Part shown: positions 49,841 through 61,600 of the stretch, piece by piece
Layout: the number at the start of each line of letters is the position of its first letter
Position numbering within the stretch: the stretch's first letter is position 1
Assembly: GCA_023078555.1 (NCBI GenBank)
Contig: CM041200.1
Location: 1,116,001-1,180,000, forward strand
Direction: 5' to 3'
DNA length: 64,000 nt
Source: Ulva prolifera
Taxonomy: Eukaryota; Chlorophyta; Ulvophyceae; Ulvales; Ulvaceae
The notes under the pieces: model-generated
The model's database searches: none
What the model was told of the DNA's origin: nothing
What the model saw: the letters and a program-made list of their open reading frames with translations, nothing else
Position numbers and translations under genes: made by a program

Positions 49841-52032
49841 ATGGGGACGGAGACAGCAACGGAAGCCGGACAGTTGCTGACACACTATCAGGATGTCTGT
49901 CCTGACATCGACAGCACGGACACTCTGCCGGTGGTGTACTCTCCCGGATACAACACTTCCTTCTTTGGACTCGAGAAGCTCCATCCATTCGATTCCTGCA
50001 AGTTTGCCAAGGTTCACAGAGCACTGAAGAGAAGTAATGCCATCTCCCAGGTGCAGCATCACACAGTAACATCACGCTCCGAGGCGTGACGGCAGCTTCA
50101 CAACGCCCTTTGGAATGTATTGCAGTAACGTTGCTATACATGACCAGTGGGTGGAGATTCTGCTATGGCCAGGCAGTCTTGCCTGCTCTGGACATTGTGC
50201 CAAGTCGTGCCCATACTATATGAACACTGGCCAGCCCGGGCGTGTGGCTGAGGCTACGGCAATGTTGCCGATCACCATAAATGTGTGCAGACATGGGAAC
50301 CATGTGAAGCGCCGGCAGCAGTGCTGAAGGATGTGCATGATGCGGAGTACCTGAAACAGCTTCATACATCTTCACGCAAAGTGGCCTCCGTCATCGAGCT
50401 GCCACCCCTGGCAGTGCTCCCTATGTGGCTGCTGCAGCGAATGCTGCTGAACAACATGAGGCGTCACATGGCCGGCACCATGCTTGCAGCAGGGCTGGCA
50501 GTGCAACACGGCTGGTCACTCAATATCGGGGGCGGCATGCACCACGCCCGCCACAATGACGGTGCGCTACATCATCTCCCCACCACCGCGGCCAACGACC
50601 CCTGCGGCACCGGCATGGATACATTGACGTTCTGCGAGGCTGGCTTGCGTTTCATCAGACTCGGAGGCAGCGGAGACAGCGGCGATGCATGTGCCCCTCT
50701 ATCTCGAGATATGTGTCCCTGAAGCGCCCGCCGCCACTCAGATGCACGCCCTGGACCACAGCAGCAGCATGGCAAGGAGCTTGCCGCATTGAATTGCCAT
50801 GCAAATGCATGGTGAGCGTTGCAGAGAGCAAGGCAAGGTGCCCCAGTGATACATCTTCATCTGCTCCAATGTAGCCAGGTGGCCGCAAGACTCTAGGCTA
50901 CTGCAGGGGACGGGTGGTGTGCGTACAGCGACATAACGGCTGCGATCCGGCGGGTGCGGGTGGCTTCAGGCGGCGCCGTGCAACGGGTGGCCGTCATCGA
51001 CACCGACGTGCACCAGGGCAATGGCCCCGCCCGCGACAAGCTGCACTTCCGGGATGCTGACCTGGCCATCGTGGACCTCTACAATGCCGGTGCGACCTGC
51101 ACTACTTTGCAGCCAGGCTGTGACCATGCGCCCTACCTACACGCCGCAGGTGAGACAGCATCACGGCCCGCCGCCTTGGCGGGCACCTGGGGCGGAACCG
51201 CGCTGATGTGCGAGTGACAGCAGGCGTGCTGAGTGCGCAGTGGTGCAGGCGTGCTGTGCGATGATACCATTAGCTGCGGGGCCACACCAGCCGTCATGCA
51301 GCTGTAGCAAGGAGCGTGCAGTTTCGTGGAGGCCGGTCGGTCAAGCTCGTGAGCTACATGTGCGTGCAGAGATATGGCCGCAGGATGCGGAGGCACGGCC
51401 GGGCATCACGGTGGAGCGGCGACTGCGCTGCGGCTGCACGTCAGAGGCATACCTTGCCGCCCTGCAGTCCGCCCTCGTCGAGCTAGCCGCCTCCGCCTTC
51501 CAGCCTCACCTCGTCATCCACAACGCCGGCACAGACATCCTGGATGGCGACCCGCTTGGGCGGTGCGGCCCGCTCTGGGCGCCACGCATCCTGGTGGCGC
51601 AGGCCCCTGCCGGGTGGACATGTGTCCCTGCTGCCTGCTGTGTGCCTGAGCCATGAGACCTCTGGCCACTCACGAAATAGCTGCGTGTCCATGTGTGCCG
51701 GTTTTCGTTCAACCTCATGTGGCGTTGCAGGCTTGCCCACCTGTCACAAGTCTCGTCCGCCTGTCACAGTGATGTGGCGTGCTTGTGGCGGGATGGCTGT
51801 GGGCGGCACGCATGGCATCCTGGGCATGACGTTTTCGGGCTGTTTGCAGGATATGCGTGAGTGCAGAGGCGGTGCGGAGGCGGGACATGCTGGTGTGGCA
51901 GACGTTCAGGGAGGCGGGTGTGCCTGTCACCATGCTTCTGTCGGGGGGATACTCTAAGCAGAGCGCGTCGGTCATCTCAGACTCGCTCGGCGACATTCTG
52001 CAGTGGGAGGACAGCAGAAAGGCTGCAAGATG
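49841..52032 (+). CDS. Class IV (HDAC11-type) histone deacetylase
   Basis: A zinc-dependent lysine deacylase. Exon 1 from ATG 49841 has PVVYSPGYNTSFFGLEKLHP FDS, the class IV opening. An exon from ~50290 has VHDAEYLKQLH, ELPPLAVLP, AAGLAVQHGWSLNIGGGMHH and ARHNDG; it splices to DGWCAYSDITAAIRRV near 50.92 kb. Zinc ligands are in VIDTDVHQGNG and HNAGTDILDGDPLG. The HH pair is in GGGMHHA and the catalytic Tyr in LLSGGYSKQSAS. The last exon starts near 51.85 kb (ICVSAEAVRRRDML) and ends at TGA 52030-52032. All catalytic residues are kept. The segment after VDLYNAG differs from the usual 'IYPxD' loop (ATCTTLQPGCDHA). Orthologue group: HDAC11 / Arabidopsis HDA2. Confidence 0.9.
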
Positions 52033-52492
52033 ACGTCCCGCGCAGTGCATGTAGTGTGCCAGTGAAGATGGGCATCTGTAGTCCTACAGTCGGGGTCACC
52101 ACAGCCCGCGGTCATGCTGATCCACCGCCTTGAGCTGCGGCTGCTGGACTGTCCTAATGCCAGCGGCAGCATGCTCACCGACGAAAGTACATCCTGTCAA
52201 GCTGAGCCATAGGCACATGCAAGAGTTAATGATGTAACAGAGGTGCTCGCCGTGGATGCACATTGTGGGCTACCTACTGTCAATCGCGTGCCCGGCACTC
52301 CAACTAGTATGAAGCCTGAGATTGCTGTGCGTTACATAAATCCGCAGGATTCAGTCTTGCTGTGCTATCGTGACATGCTCATTTCAGCAGCTTCGAGCTC
52401 ATGCTGGCCTGAAGGTCTGGCGGGCGACGCATCAACCAGGTTAACCCCATCCCTTCAGCTGACAGCAACATGCAGGGCATGCCCAGGAAGGC
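52033..52492. other. Spacer between convergent HDAC and pirin genes
   Basis: 460 bases, no coding evidence. TGTAA on the plus strand at 52233-52237 could end the HDAC transcript. TGTAA on the minus strand at 52332-52336 could end pirin, so the two signals are about 100 bases apart and the transcripts may just meet. Confidence 0.45.
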
Positions 52493-54572
52493 TCATGCCG
52501 ACGCCCAAGCTGCCCATACATTATCATCGTTGCTCTGCAGGCGCCCGCTCCGGTAGTCTGTGAACGCTTGCATGATTTCCTCTTGTGTGTTCATAACAAA
52601 GGGCCCATGCTGTATGATGGGCTCCCCGATTGGCTGCCCTGCAAACAGCATGAAGCGGAGGCCCTGCACGTGCCGGCCTGTGGGAGCTCTGGTCTGGCAT
52701 CGGAGCATCACATGCTGTGCTATTGATATGTGCCGCTCGCACTATGTCGAGTGACAGTGGCGTAGGTGATCGCACAGGAGGCATTTTAACTACGTTACCC
52801 CGAGACCAGTGTATTTACCATTGGAGATCTGTGGTATTACACGTCACCGGGATTGTTTCTGCTGTAATGCTATGCATCCATAGTCAGGTTCAGCAAGTCA
52901 GGCTGAGCAAGCGACTATTGTATTCAGGTGAACAACCGACTGCTGCAAGTCACTAGGCATCACTGGGTGCATCCGATACGACTTGTCCAGAAGTGGCCGC
53001 ACCTTGTCCGACGCAGACGCCTGGAGGTAGTCTCCGCTGTCCATCACGATCGCTTGCTGGCTCTCCACGGCAGCCTTGCCAATGACACCCTCGCCTTCGT
53101 ATACATAGGCAAAGGCATTCCACTCAGTGGGGAAGGAATGCGTGAAGCTGCCCCCTGGGCTGATCCTAACGTCCATGAGCAAGCCTGGGTTGCGCAGCTC
53201 GATAGGACCTGCAGGGCAAACGGAAAACAGGTCAGCGGCATGTACGCTGCTGAGTACGCAAGCGATCCCCCGCCCCACCCTGCTGTGCTGCCTGTGAGCC
53301 TGCAGCTCTGTGGCTGCCCACAGGGCTACTCTCTTTCAAGGTAGATTTACGGCAGTACGAAGCTTGGATGTCTCATCTGGTCCTGCTTCTCAGTTGACCA
53401 GGCATCCATGGAGATGATTATGTACTCATGCATGCATACATACCATGCCGGCGCTCGGCGGCTGCGGCAGACGATGTTCCCACAATGGCCTCATAGTCTA
53501 CCCTGCGCTGTGAGGGCGCCGGGCTTTGAGCAACACGCACAAGAAATGCATCACAGTGCAGAAAATATCATCATGCAGGTACACGCATCACAGGCGCCCG
53601 TGAGCAGTGGAGGAGCGCTCTAAAGGCAGATCATCTGAATGAGCATGCGACGCCCAAGCGATTGAGCGCCCAGGCACATACAATCGGCGAACGGATGCCA
53701 TGCCGGCATGGCCAGATCTCACAGGCAGTGAAACACAGGCCCCCGAACCGCAATGGGAAGACAGCGCACCGGCAGTGTCCTGGAACGAGCCGGCCATGAC
53801 CCTCACATTTGCGCGCTCTCCATTATCCACCGTCGGGATGTCTGAAGCCTGGTAGTCCTGGTATCTAGGCTTGATCATCTTGTCCTTCTTAGGCAGATTG
53901 ATCCACAGCTGGAAGCCATGCAGGTCGCCCTTGGTGATCTGCGGCATCTCAGAGTGCACGATGCCACGACCTGCCGTCATCCACTGAACACCTCCGTCTC
54001 TTATGACCCCCTGCATGCTGCATGACTGGTCATAGCCTCAAACATGTCTGCCACAGTGCGGACGCGGCCATACCACCGGCCTGCAGCATCGGTGCGCGGT
54101 TCACCTGGAGCAGGCTTGTGCGCAATTTGAAGGCTCGCACAGGCGTGGAGGATTGGTGAGGATGTGGTGTTGCGATAGGCGTAGGGCACCAAGCATGCTG
54201 TGATCATGGCCGCCGGGGGCATTGTGTTCTCACGCGATGGTGCAGACGTACGGAAATCACGAAAACAGGCAGCCGGGCACGGGGCACACGCTGTTGCCGG
54301 CAGAATCCTTGTGCTCCATGTTGCCTTGTAACATAATGCTGCATGTCTCAAAGCCACGGTGCGGGTGATCAGGAAACCCGGCAGCCGCCTCCTTGGCGGG
54401 ACACCTGAGTTCATCGAGCATCAGGAATGGATCCAAGTTCCTCAGCTGCTGAGTGCCGACCTGCAGCTGGGTTCTGCATGTACCTGAAACTGCAGTGCCA
54501 CAGAAAAAATGTATGTTGCCAAGAGTGGGCGCATACAGTACGGACAATTCGGACACCGGCTCCCTCCATCAT
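52493..54572 (-). CDS. Pirin-family cupin protein
   Basis: Pirins are iron-binding bicupin proteins, some acting as quercetin dioxygenases or transcription cofactors. The first clear exon (54584-54529) has [12 protein letters not shown]. Next come [13 protein letters not shown] and the metal site [18 protein letters not shown] with MEHKDSAGN. The exon near 54.0 kb has [32 protein letters not shown] and [10 protein letters not shown]. The C-terminal cupin has [34 protein letters not shown] and [12 protein letters not shown]-like [19 protein letters not shown]. The stop is TGA at 52493-52495. The HxH...E/H metal-binding set is intact. The start is given at the MM codon pair (54572); a TTTCAG acceptor just upstream shows there may be an earlier exon with the true start that I could not find. 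Confidence 0.88.
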
Positions 54573-56465
54573 GCGTTGGCCCTTGACAACCTGAAAGTAA
54601 GAATCGTTGCGTGAAATTGGCGCAACATTGAGTGAATGTACCTCATATCAGACTTCAGACTCGGCAAGAAGCCTGAGTCGAAACATGGAAGACACGTTGC
54701 CCCAGGTGCAGTGGATGTTGGGCTGGCACTGTTGTCTACCGTCGAACGGCGTGAACCTCGTACTGGGCAGAGTGAAGAGGAGTCAGGAGGAACGGATCGG
54801 ATCGGATCTGATGTTCATTGCAGCTGAGGCCTCATGAGGATGCCATTTGACGACCGTTAGTGCTTGGAGTCCGGAGTCGTTCCAAAGTGTGCAACGACCA
54901 ACGCATGGTATGACACCAACATGGCCAGTATCGTCTAATCATATACACCGTGCTGCAAAATCAGTCGATGACGTGCACGGCGCCGGCGTGCAATGCGCTG
55001 AGGACGGCAGCCAACGGAGCTGTTCCGCGGCACTGCTTGCCCACCTACACACAACACAATTCACACCTGTCGCACGTTCCGCATTGTGCCCGCAGCTGAC
55101 GACATGGGATCACTTCCACGTAGTGGTGTCTGCAGGAGTTTGAATGAGATGCTGCCGAGCGAAAATATTCTCAAGACAGTGATAGCGCAAGCGATTACAG
55201 CAGCTGCGAGCAGCCCTGTTCTCATCTGCACAAAGGCATTCGTCGCCTTCACACTTTAATAATTCTGTGTATTAGTAGTGGCTTATGTGTGATGTCTTGG
55301 GCAGGTTATGAGCGTGACATCACCAAGAGTGGCTGTCAACAGACCTCGTTAGCAGACCTGCATCGCACACCTTAGCATGTATAGAAAGACAGCATCAGCA
55401 TTCAGATGCTCAATCGCGACATGGCCGACTTGAAGGTGGCGCTCGGCTGAGCTCACATCAGCCATTACGCCATCAACATCAGGGCGCGGCTATGCGGGCT
55501 TCCGTATTGATATTCGCGAAGCATCGCGAAGGCGGCACTGCATGCACTGCGTGTCTACAGAGTGCATCAGAATCTTCTGGTCTATAGAAGCGCACGCTTC
55601 AAGACGCGTGCTGTCCCCTTGCCATTGTGTGCTGCAGGTTCCTTGAGCCATTCGCTGGCCGTCGCATTCTGGCGTACAGCAAGCGCATGCCTCGGACAAG
55701 AATTGGGAACGACTTTGGAATGTGAATTCAGGTTGACTCACCCGAGATTAAATTGCATCGGTCTGACAACCTTTACCAGTGCTTCAGTGTAGACAAGGTT
55801 TGCGGGCTTCTGAGTTTATATCCTGTCCTTCCGCCAGCGTATCCGTATATCCCTTCCGAGCTTTTGTTTACATTTCCTTCTTGCGCCCTATGGCCTACAT
55901 GGCCAGCAGCACATTAGCTCTGGGAGTTTCCCGTTCAGGCCGCACTGCTCTTTCGCCATGTCAACACATCAGCCGTGAAAGGGCCGGCGTCGGCGCAGCA
56001 CGTCCGGCAACAAGTCGCCCATACACCTCTCAATGCCGTAAAGTTGAAGCTCATGTCGCATAGTGCGTCCTGACACTCTTTTATCTCGCACGGTGGTCAG
56101 GCCAACATGTCAGTACTCTTGCACAGCTTATTTGTGCAGCACTGTATGCTCTGTGCCAGCATAAGCCCTCCGTGTCGCTTGCATATTTCATAGATGACAG
56201 CAATGTAGATTTTGTGCATACCGCTGGTCTGTGGGCGCACGTCTGCATGACTTACGTAGCACGTTCCGTGGAATTCGTGCGAGTGCGCGGACTAGAGTGT
56301 GTACATAAAGACCGCGCAATTAGCGATTCCACGATCTGTACAACAGCACCTCTTGATTTTCTGTGGGCGTTGGTCAGAATTTAGCTCTCGGGACTCGTTG
56401 AAGACTGTTCAAACGTTTGCAGCCCTGAGACCACCGAAGCGGACAAGCTCAAAGCGCATGGTGCC
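54573..56465. other. Intergenic region, with one small membrane-protein-like ORF
   Basis: Mostly without coding evidence. On the minus strand 55222-55061 an ATG opens a short frame beginning MRTGLLAAAVIACAITVLRI, one hydrophobic helix followed by a short basic end. It could encode a 50-residue single-span membrane protein. No homology is recognised. Confidence 0.3.
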
Positions 56466-57974
56466 ATGGTAAGTGTACAAGCTGTGTTCGCACTTTGGTG
56501 TATAATAGGGCACATTGTCCTGGCTGACAACGATCCTTTAGTTTTTGCACTGGCGCGGGAGGTAATTTCGTCGGGGGCATTGCTGACTTTGGCGGTTGGC
56601 ATTGAAGGCGAGGTGAAGATTCATAACCGCGAAGATGCCATCGACATCTTCGTCTTGGTAAGTTATCTTTGTTCAGGATTTTCGAAATGCTTGTCTTGAG
56701 CGCCGGAGGTAGCCATGGGCGTGCTGTTGCTGTGTTCTGTTGATAGGTATCATGAGGCCCAGATACGCTGCGACGGCCCACAAATAGCCTCTTCATCACA
56801 AAGGAATCGTTGTACAGGGATTAATGGCTTTTGCTGTTGTGATGGGCTTCATGTTTGCGTTGTCAGACGTACCAGATGTTCAAGTTGCAGTGGCACAGCC
56901 GATAGTGCCTGCACTATCGCTTGCCATGTCTGCAGCCCTCGGCATGGAGAAACTATCATGGGTGTCGGGTCTTGGGATCGCTTTCTCTGTGTCAGGTATG
57001 ACCATTGTTACTGGAGTCTCGTATTCTTCATTCAATCATATCTGACATGGCATCACGTCACCACTGTGCGGCACAGTTGCACTATCTCTCACGGAATTTT
57101 TGTATGCAGGGGCGGTTGCCTTCACCATTTTCAATGCAGAGGGTTCGGGTGCTGCGCCTGGGCACACATTTGGATATGTTGCTCTGGTTGTCGAGCTGAT
57201 TGCGTATGCTGCACAGATGACATACCTTCCACGCGTCAGTAAACGATACAAGCCTATCACCCTCACAGCATTGTACTATATGGTGGCGACGGTTGCCAGT
57301 GCCCTGACATTGCTGATCAGGGAACGAGATCAACTAGGAGAGGTAATGTTCGATACACCTTCGCTGCATAATGCTGGCCATATTCGGTGCTATGCAAAAA
57401 TCGTCTCATGTGCATATTTATGCAGATCCCGGCACAAGCAGCCTTGTTGACGCAGCCAAGTGTAGCAGGAGCATTGGCATTTGCCGTTCTAGGTGCAACA
57501 GTGTTCTGCTTCACAGCCATGAGCTATGGAAGTCGGAAGTTGAAGCCGAGCGTCAGCTCATCATATATCACATTACAACCGATGTTTGTGGCATTTCTCA
57601 GCTTGATATTGTTTGGGACGATGCTTGATGCCAAAGAGCTAGAGTCTGGAGCTCTTGTGCTTGTTGGATTATATTTGAGTATTATTGGGAACCCAAGTGT
57701 GGACCGGGCGTGGCAAGAGTACATGTCTGATCTTCCCACAAATGTGCCCCAATCGTTCACAGATGCTGCGGAAAACAGTGTGAGTGCGGCAGTGGTATTG
57801 TCTGATCGTGTGGTGGATACCATGGGCGATGTGAAAGATTCTGTTGTTGACACAGTTGAAGATGTCAAGGAATCTGTTACTGGTAAGGTGATAGACGTGA
57901 AGGACTCTCTTGTAGATAAGGTCGAAGACGTGGCGGTAGTAGTGCAAGAAAAGGTCTGTGCTGATAAAGAATAA
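56466..57974 (+). CDS. EamA/DMT-superfamily membrane transporter with 11-residue repeat tail
   Basis: Five or so exons encode a multi-span carrier. Exon 1 has VFALWCIIGHIVLADNDPL and FALAREVISSGALLTLAVG, an EamA-type opening. Later exons have GLMAFAVVMGFMFAL, VAQPIVPALSLAMSAALGME, FGYVALVVELIAYAAQ, LTQPSVAGALAFAVLGATVF and SYITLQPMFVAFLSLILFG, the duplicated EamA layout. The cargo is unknown; relatives move drugs, metabolites or sugar phosphates. After the last helix the protein continues about 85 residues into an amphipathic tail of exact 11-residue repeats (57798-57962). The frame in the second exon near 56.75 kb is not fully resolved. The ATG at 56466 overlaps a GTAAGT string, so an upstream first exon is possible. 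Stop TAA at 57972-57974. Confidence 0.78.
57798..57962 (+). repeat. Five in-frame 33-base (11-residue) repeats in the transporter tail
   Basis: Successive units read LSDRVVDTMGD, VKDSVVDTVED, VKESVTGKVID, VKDSLVDKVED and the degenerate VAVVVQEKVCA. The strict 11-residue spacing gives an amphipathic helix like those of group 3 LEA proteins and other lipid-surface 11-mers. Confidence 0.9.
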
Positions 57975-58630
57975 TGTGTACAGTACGTGATATATGTTTT
58001 TGAAGGTCACATGGCTGTGTCTCTTAGCTTACAAACTCTTTGCCAAGAACCCCTTTAAAGGAGAAGGAGCTTGTTTCGACGATGACTGTGTACTGGCATA
58101 AATAGCTTACATTCATAAGGTAGGATTGCCAATGGGTATAAGTATTTTTATGAGTAGCGCCATGTACAAATGAACAATTTCAATGCTGCAAAATTCTAAC
58201 CATGTAAATCAGTGCGTGTTGCAGTCGTTGCTATTGTTTAATACAAATTATCATTTCTATACGATGTGAGATGTCATATACAATCACAGCAGAAAGAAAA
58301 TATTTTTATGTGCACTGTGAGCAGCATCTTACATGCTTGAAGTGCATATTTCCATGTTGCACAGGTGTATCATATGATCATCAACGTCTCCTCCATCGAG
58401 TAGCATAAACAAGCGATGTGTTGAACAGTGTTCACATACTCGTCAATCCTGGTGCTCTTTACACCATAAGCGATGTTAATTTGCATTGAGTTCAGTGGCA
58501 TATACCCATGTCCGACTTTACAGGTGGTGTACATCCATGAATCGATATGTTCAAGGTACTTCACAGTGTGTATGTTAATATCAGCCTGGCACGCACCAGC
58601 CTTGTCGTCCATCTATGCCTACACGGACAT
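57975..58630. other. AT-rich spacer between convergent transporter and VPS51 genes
   Basis: The most AT-rich part of the window. TGTAA on the plus strand at 58203-58207 and on the minus strand at 58518-58522 are candidate poly(A) signals for the transporter and VPS51. No coding sequence is supported. Confidence 0.45.
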
Positions 58631-61600
58631 TTACTTTCTGCCAAGCAGCTGTTCTAACTGCTGATGGTCCAACAGAATTGCGCCCTGTGCACACACATTC
58701 TCACACGTTGCGATAATATCTTGGTAAAAAGGAAGCGTTTGAGAAAGGTCAATGGCACGCTTTATGCTAAGAACGTCAACTTGGCACTGGTGTATACAAG
58801 CTGGCGATACGCGCTGATCCTTCAATGTGTCCACAGCTGCCTGCAGAAGATGTGTGCATGCCGCCAGAGTGACAGAGAATACAGTCCCGGTGATATCCGG
58901 CAGGTGTACCCGGCCTTCCTCCCGGAACAGTCCAGGAGACAGCTGAACAATGGCCTCTGAGGATGCATCCTTTGCTTCAGTGTCGTCATAACTCTTTCCT
59001 CTCGCCCGCCTGAGCGCAGGCGGTGTCTGCAGCACGGCCAGCTCTGATTGATCAACGCACCACAGAACCCTCCCACGCAAAGACAGGACGCAAAGTGCAC
59101 ATATTCTCCCACAGGGCATGGTTTCTGGCGCACCAGTGCCGCTGGCAGCGGGTCACCCGCAGGGAGCAGGTTTGCCGCCTCTGTGGCGGTGTCCAGCAGC
59201 GCCTGGCATGTTTGCCGCACCCACGGCCGCGGTGGCCCGACCCCAGCCGCCTCGACCTTGACAAACGCTTCGTCTGAGAACGAAGCTTTCACGGCCATCT
59301 CTGCTGGCGCGATCGTCTGCAGGGTGAACCGCTGCAGCAGCTGCTTTGCTGTGGCAGCGAGCTGGTCTTGCACGGCCTTGGCGACGAACGGCGGGGCGTC
59401 CCGCACTGTTGTGCCGTGCGTTTGGTGCGCCCCATGCACCGCAATTGACTCCACCACCTTGACCACCACAGCCGTGCGAACCTCCTGCATACAGCACCCT
59501 TCCACAAACCATGCATGTGGCACTGCCACTGACCCCTCGACGCGCCCCAGCGCCGCTTTCACAGGCCTCATGTGGCTGCGCCTGTGCCTGGGTCTATCCG
59601 GTAACTTATTCATGCACCCATCTGTGCCACATCCAAACACATACTGCATAGTCCCTGTAAAAAGTCAGGTAAGCGAATGCAGCGCCTCGTCAACGCACCT
59701 CGCAGACTGAGTACGCCACAAGACACATTAGTGGTGGCACAGGGCTGGGAATCGCCGCATCAATGCTGCAATGGTACGGCTCCGGAGCAGAGAGCACGTC
59801 CAGGGTGCCGTCTCGGCCGAGGCTGCCGCGCCCGAAGCTTGCACTTAGAGACCCCTCGGCTGAAGCCCGCCCTGTTGGGCTCTGTGGGAACAGCGGGTTG
59901 TGGTGCAGGGACACAAAGTTGCGGCCCGTGAAGCCGAGGCCAGAGCGTGTGCACAGCACGGCATCTTCGGCGGAGCCGTTGGGCGGGCCGCAGGCCAGGC
60001 CATACAGGCGTGACTTCAGTGACAGCAGCAGTCGCTGCAGCTCTGCCTGCACCAGGTCCGGCAAGTCCCGCGTGGCTGCGGTGCCAGCGGCGGCGGCTGG
60101 CAGGAAGGTGGCCGCGAGCAGGTCGCAGCTGCGGCTGATTGCGGACGCGGTGAGTGTTATGTTGGCGGTTAGGCGGTCACGGGCGCCGCCCGGCAGCTGT
60201 GGTCCCTGGGGCAGCGTGCACAGCACACGCACCATGTGGTTGACAACACTCTGTTCCACGGCGGCGACTGCGGCGCCGAGGCAGTACCTGCACGCCCAAA
60301 GCCATGCACGCAGCTGCGAAAGAATCACTGATGCGTGGGAACCTTCCACGTCCGGACCTGGTATGCTCGAGCAATGAGATTGCTGCTGGTGGAGGTGATG
60401 CGGTGCTATGTATTGCGGCGACCACCGATAGCTCCGACATCTCAGAACACACCTCTCAGGGGCACTGGCTGAGACCCACCCCCCAACGCCTCTTCACGCA
60501 ATTTCCAGCAGCGACGCAGTTGATGTTGTGCATCACCCAGGTCATGTGAGGGCCTTGCCCCTGCATGCGATTCCCCCAAATTCACAGGGCGGCCAAGGAG
60601 AGAGGAGGGAGCACACCTCCAGGCGCCAGAGGCCACCGCCTCGACCTCAGCCACCAGGTCTGGTGCATGCAGGCCAGCAGCGTGCTGCTCTGCTGTGCTC
60701 TGCAGATACTGCAGCGCCGGGGTGAGCTCGGCGACCCCAAAGTCACCCTGGAAGGCGATCGTGCTCCCGGACTGCTGCTCGGCCACCAAGGTGCCGGCGA
60801 GGTGCTCTGGTGCGCTGTGCGCGGCCGCCTGCGCTGCATGCGCGGCGAGACCCCACTGCGCAGCGCTGCAGAATGCGCTGGTGGTCGACTCCACAAGGGC
60901 ACGCACCCGGGGGTCCCCATCAGGCCTTGTGCCGCCAGGGCTGCCAAAGACGGCTGCATAGGTGCTCACCAGCTGCACCACAACACCGCGCAATTGAGGG
61001 AACAACGTTCAAATTCATTGCCATTGACCTGGGCTATCATGCGCAGTGGCTTAGGTGGCGCAGGGCAACAGCGAGACGCAGGGGAGTGGTAGCATCACCG
61101 GCATCGCCATGCAATGGTGGCAGCATGCATGCAGGAGCGGCACCTGCGACAACGTCGGGAACACGCTCCTGCCAAGGGACTCAAGGAATGGCAGCAGGCC
61201 GGGCCAGGGAGGGGCCTCCCGCATGGTGTCGCTGCACCCAGATGCTGAAAGGATGGCTGCGTGAGCTTGGAGCCGCGCTGCTTGCAGCGTGGCCTGCATG
61301 TGAGCCTCGCGGCCCGCCACAAACGTCACCTGCATCTCAGCACTGGCCACGCCCAGCAGGCGCAGCATCTGCACCGTGGCTGCCACAGACCGCTCCTCGG
61401 CATCGTGCTTGCCCAGCAGAGCCATCAAGTCTTCATTCGTCCCCTGCACAGCAGCGTGCTGCTTGCCCATAGTCGGCGGATTGCGTGGCAGCAACCGCCC
61501 CTGCTTTCCATGTGCGGAGGCGATTGAGCAGGCCTCTCCATGCGGCGAGACGGAGCTGGGATGCAGAGCTGCATCGTTGCGTGGAGCAGAGCTACAATAT

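Noticed and set aside
51093-51115. Possible 23-base micro-intron in the histone deacetylase
   Set aside because: Removing it shifts the frame into an early stop, so the sequence is better read as coding.
55050-55090. A 22-base GT...AG segment that would extend the small membrane ORF
   Set aside because: Far shorter than any other intron in the window; not a credible intron.
59048-60377. Long plus-strand frames over VPS51
   Set aside because: Antisense to the minus-strand gene and lacking domain motifs.
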